Assembly (NCBI RefSeq): GCF_007197735.1
Contig: NZ_CP041637.1
Coordinates: forward strand, 1,955,001 to 2,019,000
DNA: 64,000 nucleotides
From: Formosa sediminum
GTDB taxonomy: Bacteria > Bacteroidota > Bacteroidia > Flavobacteriales > Flavobacteriaceae
Direction of reading: 5' to 3'
The number at the start of each line of letters is the position of its first letter. Position 1 is the stretch's first letter. This document shows positions 17,755-26,779 of this stretch, in pieces. Both the position numbers and the translations under genes were made by a program. The notes beneath the pieces are model-generated. The model had not been told where the DNA came from, ran no database searches, and saw nothing but the letters and a program-made list of their open reading frames with translations.

Positions 17755-18060
17755 TTATATATATCTTTCTACAGGAACTACAATAGCACGAATGGGATTA
17801 TTCGTTTCCAGTGTGGTATTATACGCCTGAATTAAATTAAAAAGTGTGTCAATATTTTTTTCTTCGGTAAACGAGAAAAATAACAACGATTCATTACTTA
17901 AAGGTTCTCTAGAGAACCATTGCGATTCCATTAATACGGAAGCCTTATTTTTAAAACCTTCAATGTCCGAAGTACTTAAGTTTTCGATATTTGCTTCTTT
18001 AAAGAGTTTTAAAATATCCTTTTGAAAAACGCCTACGGCTGTAACTATAACTAATTTCAT
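17755..18060 (-). CDS. Small PII-like (ferredoxin-fold) protein in the efflux operon
   Basis: A 101-residue cytoplasmic protein. The pattern beta (KLVIVTAV), helix (FQKDILKLFKEANI), helix, beta (SLLFFSFT), helix (IDTLFNLIQAYN) and final beta (IRAIVVPVERYI) resembles a PII/CutA or ferredoxin-like sensor. Small PII-like proteins such as DUF3240 are known beside RND metal exporters in Proteobacteria, so a regulatory partner of the pump is plausible. No catalytic motif is seen. It follows the RND gene after 66 bases that hold a 10-bp hairpin. Confidence 0.6.
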   Translation of the reverse strand: MKLVIVTAVGVFQKDILKLFKEANIENLSTSDIEGFKNKASVLMESQWFSREPLSNESLLFFSFTEEKNIDTLFNLIQAYNTTLETNNPIRAIVVPVERYI

Positions 18061-18075
18061 ATGCTTGTATTTTTG

Positions 18076-18120
18076 TTTCCCGCAGTTTTTTCTATTTGAA
18101 TCTGAGTTGTCTGCGGGAAA
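18076..18120 (-). other. Intercistronic hairpin between RND permease and PII-like gene
   Basis: A perfect 10-bp inverted repeat (TTTCCCGCAG at 18076-18085, CTGCGGGAAA at 18111-18120) with a 25-base loop lies in the gap between two cotranscribed genes. No T run follows on the minus strand, so processing or attenuation is more likely than full termination. Confidence 0.55.
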
Positions 18121-18126
18121 AATGGT

Positions 18127-21100
18127 TTATTTGTAATTTTTCTTTTCAATAATATAATACACTAATGGCACAACCAATAACGTAAGTACAGTAGAAACAA
18201 TAGTTCCGCCCATTAAAGAAATGGCTAATCCTTGAAAAATAGGGTCGAATAATATCACGAAAGCTCCAATCACTACTGTTCCTGCTGTTAATAAAATAGG
18301 TGTTGTTCTTACAGCTCCAGCTTCAATAGCAGCTTGTTTTAAAGGGATACCTTCTTCTAATCTTAAATTTATAAAGTCGATTAGTAAGACAGAGTTTCTA
18401 ACCATAATTCCGGCTAAAGCAATCATGCCGATAAAAGACGTTGCGGTAAAGAACGCACCCATAATCCAGTGGCCGAGTATAATGCCTATTAAGGATAATG
18501 GTATGGCTACCATCATAACAACTGGGGCTTTAAAGTTCTGAAACCATCCTACAATTAATAAGTAAATAATGATAATTGCTCCTAAAAACGCAATTCCTAA
18601 ATCTCTGAAAACTTCTAAAGTAATTTGCCATTCACCGTCCCATTTTACGGTATAATTGTCTTCAAATTCTGGTTGTCCTAAATACATTTTATCTAGTTTA
18701 TAACCTTCAGGAAGTGTAACATCTTTTAGTTTGTCTTCCATGCCTAAAATAGCATACACCGGACTTTCTAATTTACCAGCCATATCTCCCATAACATAAA
18801 CCACACGTTTTTGGTTTTTACGGTAAATGCTTTTTGCTTTGGTAGACTCTGTAATATCTACCAAATCGCCAATAGTAATCATTTGACCTTGGTTAGATTT
18901 TACTTTGAGTTGTGAAATATCACTTAATGTCGATTTTTCTTTTTCATCCAAAGCTAAAATTATGCCTATTTGTTCCGAGGCGTTTTCGTTATACAGTGTG
19001 CTAATTGGTCTGTTAGATAATGCCATATTTAAGGTATACACAATTTGCTGAGGTGCTATACCATACAGCATGGCTTTTTCTTTATTTACATTAAACTCGT
19101 ATTCTGTTTGGTTAGCTTCAACCATCCAATCTACATCAACAACATCATCAGTGTTTTGTAGAATGTGTTGTATTTGGTTTGCAACGTTAATTTGTTCGTC
19201 ATAATCTGGGCCATAAATTTCAGCAACAATGGTAGACATTACTGGTGGTCCTGGCGGGACTTCTACAACTTTTACATTGGCATTATATTTAGAGCCTATT
19301 TTCTGTATTTCTGGACGTAACAAACGTGCAATATCATGACTTTGTGCAGTACGCTCTTCTTTGTCTACTAAGTTTACTTGAATATCTGCCATATTGCTAC
19401 CACCACGTAAATCGTAATGACGAACCAAACCATTAAATGTAATAGGGGCAGAGGTGCCTACATAGCTTTGGTAATTTACCACTTCAGGTCTGGTTGATAG
19501 AAACTGAGCAATATCTTGAGTAACCGCTGCAGTACGTTCTAAGGTTGTGCCTTCTGGCATATCAATAACGACTTGAAATTCATTTTTATTATCGAAAGGC
19601 AACATTTTTACGGCCACAGAGTTGGTGAAAAATAGAGCCATTGTACCTAATAAAGCTAAAAATGTTAATCCCAAAAACAGCCAACGTTTTCCTTTGTGTT
19701 CCAGTAACGGGCGTTCAAACTTATTATACAATTTGTAAATAAGAGTGTCTTCCATAGGTTTCTCAACTTTCTCAGGTTGCCCTTTTTTATCATTTTCACG
19801 TAGAAAAATTACGCCTAAATATGGGGTAATGGTTAAGGCCACAAATAGAGATAAAATCATGGCTATAGAAGCTCCAATTGGCATTGGCGACATATAAGGC
19901 CCCATTAATCCAGATACAAATGCCATTGGTAATACCGAAGCAATAACAGTAAATGTTGCTAAAATAGTAGGATTTCCTACTTCGTTAATGGCATATAAAG
20001 CTGCTTGTTTAAACGGCAAACGTTTCATTTTAAAATGCCTGTGCATGTTTTCGGCAATAATAATCGAATCATCTACCACAATACCGGTTACAAAAACCAA
20101 TGCAAATAAAGTAATTCTGTTAAGCGTGTAATCCAACATATAATAACTTAACAGGGTTAGAGCAAATGTAATGGGCACCGATAAAAATACCACCAAACCA
20201 CCACGCCAGCCCATGGCTAACATCACCACAAAAGTTACGGCAACAATAGAACCCATAAGGTGCAATAATAATTCCGATACTTTTTTAGAGGCTGTTTCTC
20301 CGTAGTTTCTTGTAATTTCTACATGTACATCGTCTGGAATTAAATGTTTACGCAAGTGGTCTACTTTTTCTAAAATAACATCTGCAATTTTCATGGCATC
20401 TGCACCTTTGCGTTTTGCAATAGAAATGGTTACAGCAGGATATTCCGATTTGTATGTGGAACCTTTTTCACTCGCTTGTCCAAATCCTAAACTCACATAA
20501 TTTTGTGGTACTTCTGGACCATCAATAATCGTTGCAACTTGCTTTAAATAAATGGGCTGATTCTGTTGTACACCAACAACTAAATTTTCTACATCTTCAA
20601 CATTTTCTAAAAATTTCCCTGTATTTACAATAAATTCTGTGTCACTTTTATCAAAACTACCAGCACTTAATTGTTTGTTATTCGCCTTAATCATTTCAGA
20701 AACGGTTAAGACATCCAAACCACTAGCAGCCAGTTTGTCTTTGTCTAACACCACACGCATTTGGCGGTTTCTTCCTCCAATTTTATGTGTAATCGCAACA
20801 TCGTTTACCTTTTCAATTTCATCGGTTAATTCCTGCGCCATTTGCTTCAATTGGTAATCGTCGTAGTTTTCACTCCATAACGTTAAACCTAACATGGGCA
20901 CATCGTCTATGGCACGCGTTTTAACTAACGGAAACGTAACACCTTCGGGCATTTCGTCCATATGTTTATTAATTTCGTTGTATAATTTCACAAACGAACG
21001 CTCGATATCTTCACCTACATAAAATTGTACAATCACCATCCCTTGTTCCTTCATAGAAGTAGAATACACATACTCTACACCTTTAATATTCGAAATTAAT

Positions 21101-21321
21101 TTCTCTAAAGGCTTAATTACTCTAGACTCAACTTCGGTAGGACTTGCGCCAGGATAGCCTACAAAAATATCGGCCATTGGCACATCAATTTGCGGTTCTT
21201 CTTCACGCGGAATTAAAAATGAACTATACACTCCAACAACCATAAACACGATCATTAAAAGTACAGTTAGCTTAGAGCCTATAAAGACTTTGGCTATTTT
21301 TCCAGCTAAACCTTCTTTCAT
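18127..21321 (-). CDS. RND efflux permease (HAE1/AcrB-like)
   Basis: A 1064-residue inner-membrane pump subunit of normal family length. It shows the RND layout: one N-terminal membrane helix, a large periplasmic loop, a block of helices containing the proton-relay GIVVDDSIIIAENMHRH motif (two Asp in helix 4), then a second loop and helix block ending LVVPLVYYIIEKK. With the adaptor and TolC-type genes upstream it forms a complete tripartite exporter. Substrates are not evident; an organic (HAE1) rather than heavy-metal (HME) type is suggested by overall pattern. The operon appears controlled by the Crp-type box at 23878-23895. Confidence 0.92.
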   Translation of the reverse strand: MKEGLAGKIAKVFIGSKLTVLLMIVFMVVGVYSSFLIPREEEPQIDVPMADIFVGYPGASPTEVESRVIKPLEKLISNIKGVEYVYSTSMKEQGMVIVQFYVGEDIERSFVKLYNEINKHMDEMPEGVTFPLVKTRAIDDVPMLGLTLWSENYDDYQLKQMAQELTDEIEKVNDVAITHKIGGRNRQMRVVLDKDKLAASGLDVLTVSEMIKANNKQLSAGSFDKSDTEFIVNTGKFLENVEDVENLVVGVQQNQPIYLKQVATIIDGPEVPQNYVSLGFGQASEKGSTYKSEYPAVTISIAKRKGADAMKIADVILEKVDHLRKHLIPDDVHVEITRNYGETASKKVSELLLHLMGSIVAVTFVVMLAMGWRGGLVVFLSVPITFALTLLSYYMLDYTLNRITLFALVFVTGIVVDDSIIIAENMHRHFKMKRLPFKQAALYAINEVGNPTILATFTVIASVLPMAFVSGLMGPYMSPMPIGASIAMILSLFVALTITPYLGVIFLRENDKKGQPEKVEKPMEDTLIYKLYNKFERPLLEHKGKRWLFLGLTFLALLGTMALFFTNSVAVKMLPFDNKNEFQVVIDMPEGTTLERTAAVTQDIAQFLSTRPEVVNYQSYVGTSAPITFNGLVRHYDLRGGSNMADIQVNLVDKEERTAQSHDIARLLRPEIQKIGSKYNANVKVVEVPPGPPVMSTIVAEIYGPDYDEQINVANQIQHILQNTDDVVDVDWMVEANQTEYEFNVNKEKAMLYGIAPQQIVYTLNMALSNRPISTLYNENASEQIGIILALDEKEKSTLSDISQLKVKSNQGQMITIGDLVDITESTKAKSIYRKNQKRVVYVMGDMAGKLESPVYAILGMEDKLKDVTLPEGYKLDKMYLGQPEFEDNYTVKWDGEWQITLEVFRDLGIAFLGAIIIIYLLIVGWFQNFKAPVVMMVAIPLSLIGIILGHWIMGAFFTATSFIGMIALAGIMVRNSVLLIDFINLRLEEGIPLKQAAIEAGAVRTTPILLTAGTVVIGAFVILFDPIFQGLAISLMGGTIVSTVLTLLVVPLVYYIIEKKNYK

Positions 21322-21364
21322 AATTTATCTTTTTTTGGGCGTTTTAACAGGCTATTCGCTATAT

Positions 21365-21396
21365 CTTTTTAATGTGTTTAAAGGCACATTAAAAAG
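21365..21396 (-). other. Intercistronic hairpin between adaptor and RND permease
   Basis: A perfect 12-bp inverted repeat (CTTTTTAATGTG at 21365-21376, CACATTAAAAAG at 21385-21396) with an 8-base loop in the 108-base gap between the two genes. It may adjust the ratio of adaptor to permease by RNA processing; there is no strong T run on the minus strand. Confidence 0.55.
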
Positions 21397-21429
21397 GATG
21401 TCGCTGCTATCCTTAACGCGGTATGTTAG

Positions 21430-22512
21430 TTATTGAATTGAAATTTTGGCACCATTAAATAATTTTGCTTCGGCAGATACGATGTAAGACTCATTCGCAG
21501 ATAAACCAGATAACACTTCAATCGTGTCTCCATATGTACGGCCTAAACGTAACCAACGTAAAACGGCAGTTCCGCTTTGGCTTGCTGTATATATTCCAGT
21601 AAGTTGTCCGCGAGTGACTAGTGCAGACTTAGGAATTAATATCATACTCGTTGTCGTTGCTTTTTTAGCAACAGGAAATTGAACCGTTGTAAACATTCCC
21701 GATAAAATAGGAGCATCTGTACTGTTTAAAGCAACCTTTACTAAATATTGTACGCCCGTATGTTTTGCAGATGTGCTGACTTCTGTAACTATTCCAGAAA
21801 TTATTTTGTTAATAGATTTCACATTAACTTGCACTTTAGTACCTGTCTTAATTTCAGAAATTTCACTTTCAGGTACGCTGGCAATCACTTCAAAAAGACC
21901 TGGAGTTTCTACAGAAATTAAAGGCATACCAGGAGTTGCCATATCGCCAACTTCAATAGTTTTACTGGTTACAATTCCAGTAAAAGGTGCTTTTATATTA
22001 GCGTATGCAAACTGAGAGTTCACTTCGTTTTTCATTTGTTTAGCAGCTTCTAATCGGGCTTTAGCCATTTCGTAATTTGCAGTCATATCGTCTAACTCTT
22101 TTTGAGAGGCACTGTTGTCTGCAAATAAATTCTGAAACCGGTTATAGTCTTTCTCTGCATTATTAAAAGCCACTGTAGCTTCTGTAATACCAGCATCTAT
22201 CTGAGCACTTTTAGCTTGTAAATCGGTGTTGTTTATAGATATTAATAATTGGCCTTTCTTTACTTTATCGCCAACGTTTACAGGAATACTATTTACATAG
22301 CCCATAATACGCGTGCTTAAATCTGCACTGTTTTTTGCTTGAATTTTTCCGCTAGCCGTTACAAAAGGATGCTTTGTGTTTTCTTGTATAGCACTTACTT
22401 TTACGGGTATTGGTGGTGTTGTGTCTGCTGTTACTTTTTTCTCATCATTACCACAACTTGTTGTGAATATTGATAATGCAATTGCGGCGATTATATAGGT
22501 GTATGTTTTCAT
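21430..22512 (-). CDS. RND efflux periplasmic adaptor (membrane fusion protein), lipoprotein
   Basis: A 360-residue lipoprotein: signal peptide with lipobox FTTSC (Cys20), then the adaptor order of a biotinyl-lipoyl-like half motif (RIMGYVNSIPVNVGDKVKKGQLLISI), a coiled-coil hairpin (about residues 105-165), the second lipoyl half (ANIKAPFTGIVTSKTIEVGDM) and beta-barrel and membrane-proximal domains. It links the RND pump to the outer-membrane channel. It follows the TolC-type gene after nine bases. Confidence 0.92.
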   Translation of the reverse strand: MKTYTYIIAAIALSIFTTSCGNDEKKVTADTTPPIPVKVSAIQENTKHPFVTASGKIQAKNSADLSTRIMGYVNSIPVNVGDKVKKGQLLISINNTDLQAKSAQIDAGITEATVAFNNAEKDYNRFQNLFADNSASQKELDDMTANYEMAKARLEAAKQMKNEVNSQFAYANIKAPFTGIVTSKTIEVGDMATPGMPLISVETPGLFEVIASVPESEISEIKTGTKVQVNVKSINKIISGIVTEVSTSAKHTGVQYLVKVALNSTDAPILSGMFTTVQFPVAKKATTTSMILIPKSALVTRGQLTGIYTASQSGTAVLRWLRLGRTYGDTIEVLSGLSANESYIVSAEAKLFNGAKISIQ

Positions 22513-22521
22513 TTTGATTAA

Positions 22522-23835
22522 TTAGTCTTTAGTTAAAAATTGTAAATAAGCTTGTGCGTAATTGTATTCGAAAATGGTTTGGTAGTATTCTAATTGCTTT
22601 TTTGCATACAGAGTTTCTGCCAATAATAAATCTGATGTTTTTTCTAAACCTTCACTAAATCTGTTCGTTCTAATTCTTAAAGATTCTTTAGATTGTTCTA
22701 AGGCTAAAGCCGTTAATTTGAGTTTACTTTCTGCATCTAAAAGCATACGTTGTGCTTTGTTAAACTCTAAATTACTTTGAGATACATATTGCTCGTATTG
22801 GTATTTAGATTTTTCAAATTCAGCTTTACTTTTTTGTGTTTTTCCAAAACGTTTAGAACCCTGAAACACATCCCAACTTAATTGGGCACCAAACATATAG
22901 CCACTTGCATCGGCATGGAAAATCTGGTCGTCGTATAGCTCAAAACTTCCAAAAGCATTTAAACGAGGTAAAAAAGTCATTTTGTCTGCTTTATACATGT
23001 TTTGGTAAGCATCTGTAGCCAGTTGCATGACTTTAATATCTGCTCTGTTTTCTGTTACTTTTCTGTCTATTAAAGGTGTTATATTTACTGTTAAACTATC
23101 TGTAGGCATAAACACCACATTAGAATTATCGTGTATTAAAAATGAGATATAATTAGATGCATTTTTTACATTACTTTTAGCCGATTGTAGTTGGTTTTGC
23201 ACTTCGGTTACACGCACTGCTACAGACAATACATCTGCCCGTTGTAAATAGCCTTGCTTAAAACTATTATCTGCTAATTTTTTATTAGCCAAAGCAGCTT
23301 CTAGAGCTTTTTCTAACACATCTACCGCTTTATAAGCCAACTGTAAATGCATATAGGCTTTCTCGACCTCGAAGGTTAAAAAATCTATTTTACGTTCGGT
23401 TTGTAACGCCATCGCGTGCATTTTGGTCTTGGCAGCTTTACGTTGGTAAATACCATCTATATTTATAATAGGTTGTAGAATTTCAAATTTTGTAGCGTAA
23501 TTTTCAATTTGAGAAGGATCGTTTAATTGTTCAGGATTAAAATCGCTAGCGGTTAATATTTCCTGATTCAATTTTGCCCCAAAAGCCATTAACGGATTTG
23601 TTGTAGCCATTGCGGTATGAGAGGCTGTAATATTGGGTAAAAACACCGCATTTGTTTGTTTATAATCTGCTTGCGATTCCTTATATTCTTGCTGAGAGAT
23701 TTTTATCGATCTGTTTTCTTCAATCACTTTAGTTAATACTTCAGCCTTTTCAATAGGAGTAATTTGTTGTGCTCGAAGTAATATGCTAAATAGAAAAAAA
23801 CTAAGTATTAAAAGGTGTCTTTTTTTCATTTTCAT
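22522..23835 (-). CDS. TolC-family outer membrane efflux channel
   Basis: A 437-residue secreted protein with signal peptide ending in LLRAQQ. It has the internal duplication of long helices and short strands of TolC/OEP proteins (SAKSNVKNASNYISFL and repeated AxxxA coiled-coil stretches). It is the first gene of the pump operon. A promoter with a -7 TATTTTTG (minus strand 23857-23850) lies only about 15 bases upstream, so the internal ATG at residue 3 is an alternative start. Confidence 0.92.
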   Translation of the reverse strand: MKMKKRHLLILSFFLFSILLRAQQITPIEKAEVLTKVIEENRSIKISQQEYKESQADYKQTNAVFLPNITASHTAMATTNPLMAFGAKLNQEILTASDFNPEQLNDPSQIENYATKFEILQPIINIDGIYQRKAAKTKMHAMALQTERKIDFLTFEVEKAYMHLQLAYKAVDVLEKALEAALANKKLADNSFKQGYLQRADVLSVAVRVTEVQNQLQSAKSNVKNASNYISFLIHDNSNVVFMPTDSLTVNITPLIDRKVTENRADIKVMQLATDAYQNMYKADKMTFLPRLNAFGSFELYDDQIFHADASGYMFGAQLSWDVFQGSKRFGKTQKSKAEFEKSKYQYEQYVSQSNLEFNKAQRMLLDAESKLKLTALALEQSKESLRIRTNRFSEGLEKTSDLLLAETLYAKKQLEYYQTIFEYNYAQAYLQFLTKD

Positions 23836-23849
23836 GTAATTTATTGCAT

Positions 23850-23857
23850 CAAAAATA
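23850..23857 (-). promoter_or_regulatory. -7 element of the RND operon promoter
   Basis: Minus-strand 23857-23850 reads TATTTTTG, a full match to TAnnTTTG. About 20 bases upstream there is CTG instead of TTG, so the -33 element is weak, which suits a promoter that needs an activator. Confidence 0.55.
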
Positions 23858-23877
23858 TGGCAATAAAATACTGTGGT

Positions 23878-23895
23878 CAGTTACTTAGGTTACTT
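23878..23895. promoter_or_regulatory. Crp/Fnr-type box in front of the RND efflux operon
   Basis: CAGTTACTTAGGTTACTT resembles the palindrome at 26780-26799 (15 of 18 aligned bases identical, and the right half AGGTTACTT is the same). Its centre is 36.5 bases from the last base of the -7 element, exactly the distance found at the crp promoter, placing it near -42, the class II activator position. Binding by the local Crp-family protein is inferred. Confidence 0.6.
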
Positions 23896-24293
23896 AAGAA
23901 ATGTAAAAAAGAGTTTGTATAATTGTTTGTAAATGAGTTTGTTGTTTTTGTTTTTTTTGAAGCGTGTAAACTTGTAATAAAGTTATAGATTAAAGACCTT
24001 AAAGATTTTTAAAATTAAGAGAATTAATAGTAGGGAACATACTCTAAATCTCTCAAATCAATTAATAAATAAAGTTTAAGATTTGAAAAAGAGATAGAAA
24101 TAAGCACAAAATAAATAGGTAAACAATTTTATTTTGTCGGGTATAACTTTACTTGTGGAAGATACTTTATAATATACAGCTAAAAGTGTATTTATGGTTA
24201 CCATGTCAAGTATAACTGCCCAATATGAATTAAATCAATTATCTAAGGAGTAGTAATTAGTATGAAGATAAAATAAACAGTTTTAAGCAGATT
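23896..24293. other. Gene-free stretch between dipeptidase and efflux operon
   Basis: About 400 AT-rich bases between the end of the dipeptidase gene and the regulatory box of the efflux operon. I find no credible reading frame, RNA gene or repeat in it. Confidence 0.45.
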
Positions 24294-25481
24294 CTATTTT
24301 ATTTCATTGGCATCTAAAACTCTCAAGAAATTTGTGCCTAAAATTTTAATAATATCTGCTTCACTATAACCTCTTTCTACAAGAGCTTTAGTTATTAAAG
24401 GGTAATCTGTAACATCGTCTAATTGTTGCGGAGTAATATTTATACCATCAAAGTCAGATCCTAAACCAACGTAATCTATACCTACTAGTTTTACAATATA
24501 ATCGATATGGTTTATTAGTGTGGCTAAAGGTGGTCTGATTTGATTGGCTTCATCTGCATATTTTTTATATAGATAATCTTGCATATACCAAGTATCCATA
24601 CCGCTTTTTACAAGAGAATCACCTTCGGTAGCATGTCTTTCAAAAAATGCTTGTGCTTTAGCTTTAAAACTATTATCAATAAAATTAGGGTGAAAATTTA
24701 CCATAATAACACCGCCGTTTTTAGCAATAGCTTTAATTTGATCGTCTTTTAAATTTCGTTGACTTGAGGCTAGATTGTAAACAGAACTATGAGAAGCAAT
24801 TATAGGTTTGTTGGTAAGTTTTATAACATCCCAAAATGTTTGTTCTCCTGAATGACTTACATCTATCATCATGCCTAATGCATTCATTTTTTTTATAACC
24901 TGAATTCCAAAATCTGTTAATCCTTTTTCTTCCAAGTCTGGGTTTGTGGTTTCATCTGCTGCACTTGTGGCCCAATCTGGAGCGGCATTGTGAGTTAAAG
25001 ATAAATATCTTGCACCACGATTATAAAGCGCTTCTAATTTGTTAAGATCACCTTCTATCATGTGTCCGCCTTCTACACCAAACATAGCTGCAATTTTATG
25101 TGCTTCAACAGCTTTTAAAAGCGCTTTAGAGTTCGCTACTTTAACTATTTTGTCTGGGTTTCTAGCAACTACAGCATCTAGACTATCCATTTGTCTATTA
25201 GCAATAGCGTATGAGTTCTTGGTGTTACCGTCACAATACACAGAAAATATTTGTACATCCAGTCCACCAGTTTTCCAACGTTCTAAATCACTATGGGTTT
25301 GACCTGTTAAATCTTGATCGAAGATTACACCCTGATCTTCTGTCTTCATTAAAATATCATTGTGAGTGTCTATAACTATGGCTTCGTTATGAATATCTAA
25401 ATAAGTTTTTGGTTCCATTTTTTTGTTTGTTGGAGATTTGCAAGCTGTCACTAATAGAATCAAAACTGCTAAATATTTCAT
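24294..25481 (-). CDS. Membrane dipeptidase (peptidase family M19), lipoprotein
   Basis: A 395-residue lipoprotein with lipobox VTAC (Cys14). Renal-dipeptidase family M19 residues are visible: metal ligands His40 and Asp42 in VIDTHNDIL, Glu in FGVEGGHMIEG, His in IDVSHSGEQ and SHSSV, and the substrate-binding region VGLGSDFDGI. Such zinc enzymes split dipeptides, including D-amino-acid-containing ones, at the cell surface. It lies between the efflux operon and the crp-rhodanese operon on the same strand but with long gaps, so it is probably a separate unit. Confidence 0.9.
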   Translation of the reverse strand: MKYLAVLILLVTACKSPTNKKMEPKTYLDIHNEAIVIDTHNDILMKTEDQGVIFDQDLTGQTHSDLERWKTGGLDVQIFSVYCDGNTKNSYAIANRQMDSLDAVVARNPDKIVKVANSKALLKAVEAHKIAAMFGVEGGHMIEGDLNKLEALYNRGARYLSLTHNAAPDWATSAADETTNPDLEEKGLTDFGIQVIKKMNALGMMIDVSHSGEQTFWDVIKLTNKPIIASHSSVYNLASSQRNLKDDQIKAIAKNGGVIMVNFHPNFIDNSFKAKAQAFFERHATEGDSLVKSGMDTWYMQDYLYKKYADEANQIRPPLATLINHIDYIVKLVGIDYVGLGSDFDGINITPQQLDDVTDYPLITKALVERGYSEADIIKILGTNFLRVLDANEIK

Positions 25482-25685
25482 GTGAAGAATCTGTGTTTTT
25501 TTGGTTAATATATCTTCTAAAATTCCTGATGTGTTTCTGTAAAGTGAGAGTATATCCGAAGTTTCAAAAAAATAAAGATAAACTAAATCTTGTTTTATTA
25601 TATAATTTGACTACTTTTTTTAAAATTCATCAGTTTAAAAAAAGACAAAAATCTCTAATCCGAAGTTAAAAGTCAATTAACAATA
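25482..25685. other. Gene-free stretch upstream of the dipeptidase
   Basis: A 204-base AT-rich spacer between the end of the rhodanese gene and the dipeptidase start. I see no obvious terminator, operator or small gene. Confidence 0.4.
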
Positions 25686-26027
25686 TTACTTATAACTTAA
25701 AAGTCCATGTTTTAAATTGTAAATTTCTGTAAAACCTACAGCCGCTAGTTTTTTAGCACTTTGTTTGCTGCGAACGCCACTTTTGCAATATACATATACC
25801 GCTTTTTGTTTGTCTAATTTTTCAATTTCAGAATTAAAAGCACTAGAAAAAGAGTCGATGTTTTTAGCGCCTTTTATATGGCCCGATTTAAACTCAGAGA
25901 CAGTTCTAACGTCTAGTAGTTGTACGTTTTTAGTCGCGATTGCAGTTTTAAATTGGTTTGCATTAAGTGATGTAATTGCTTTGTTTTTTTTAGTGTTTAT
26001 CCCGAATAATGAACTTAAAAATGACAT
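25686..26027 (-). CDS. Rhodanese-like sulfurtransferase
   Basis: A 113-residue single-domain rhodanese. The active-site loop CKSGVR (81-86) keeps the catalytic Cys81, and LLDVRTVSEFKSGHIKGAKNI is the standard first half of the fold. It would carry sulfur as a Cys persulfide from thiosulfate or polysulfide to an acceptor. The first 10 or so residues are hydrophobic but I do not call a signal peptide. It sits 27 bases after the crp gene and is probably cotranscribed with it, suggesting a role in sulfur or persulfide stress. Confidence 0.88.
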   Translation of the reverse strand: MSFLSSLFGINTKKNKAITSLNANQFKTAIATKNVQLLDVRTVSEFKSGHIKGAKNIDSFSSAFNSEIEKLDKQKAVYVYCKSGVRSKQSAKKLAAVGFTEIYNLKHGLLSYK

Positions 26028-26054
26028 GATTTAAATGGGTGTTATAAGTGTGGT

Positions 26055-26687
26055 TTATAAATGTATAATCTTAATGTAGTTTCTTCCTAATTCTATTTTA
26101 TTACGCTTTTCTAGCGTTTTTAAAAGTCTAGATATTACAACCCGTGAGGTGTGTAAATCGTATGCAATTTCTTTGTGTGTTTTATGTATAATATCTGTTT
26201 GGTTTACTCGAGATTGGTCTTTTAAATACAGTATTAAACGCTCGTCCATCTGCTTAAATGCAATATTGTCTAAAGTTGTAAGTAATTCTAACACTCTACG
26301 ATGATAATTTTCTATAACAAAGTTTCTCCAAGATTCATATTTTGCCATCCATTCCTCCATTTTTTGGATGGGAATTAAAATCACTTGTACTTCAGTTTCA
26401 GTAAAGGCTCTTATATTACTTTTATTATGGTTTATACAGCAGGACATCGTCATAGAACAGGTGTTGCCTTCTTCCAAATAATATAATAGTAACTCGTTGC
26501 CATTATCGTCTTCTCTTAAAATTTTTATAACACCAGAAACAAGTAGAGGTATAGACTTTATATAATCGCCAATATCTATCATTTTAACATGTTTTGGTAT
26601 CATTTTTATCCGTCCTGTTTCAGCAATGTCTTTAATTAGAGCTTCTTCTAATACATCTCCATAGCTATTTATTAGTGTCTTTATCAT
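26055..26687 (-). CDS. Crp/Fnr family transcriptional regulator
   Basis: A 210-residue regulator with an N-terminal cyclic-nucleotide-binding-like beta roll (about residues 15-120) and a C-terminal HTH_Crp (about 140-205; recognition helix region LHTSRVVISRLLKTLEKR). The beta roll contains Cys77 and the adjacent pair Cys83-Cys84 (TCSMTMSCCINH), a possible thiol or persulfide sensor. It lacks the four-Cys N-terminal cluster of Fnr. It heads an operon with a rhodanese gene, and a 20-bp palindrome sits at an activator-type position before it, so positive autoregulation is likely. Confidence 0.88.
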   Translation of the reverse strand: MIKTLINSYGDVLEEALIKDIAETGRIKMIPKHVKMIDIGDYIKSIPLLVSGVIKILREDDNGNELLLYYLEEGNTCSMTMSCCINHNKSNIRAFTETEVQVILIPIQKMEEWMAKYESWRNFVIENYHRRVLELLTTLDNIAFKQMDERLILYLKDQSRVNQTDIIHKTHKEIAYDLHTSRVVISRLLKTLEKRNKIELGRNYIKIIHL

Positions 26688-26752
26688 AGACTGTCGTATT
26701 AAAATGAACCTGTTAGTTTAAGCATATAGTAAAGTTAAAACTGTAATCTAAT

Positions 26753-26760
26753 CAAAATTA
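26753..26760 (-). promoter_or_regulatory. -7 element of the crp-rhodanese promoter
   Basis: Minus-strand 26760-26753 reads TAATTTTG, a full match to TAnnTTTG. Transcription would begin near 26747 with a leader of about 60 bases before crp. Confidence 0.58.
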
Positions 26761-26779
26761 CAGCTTAAAACATTCTTGT

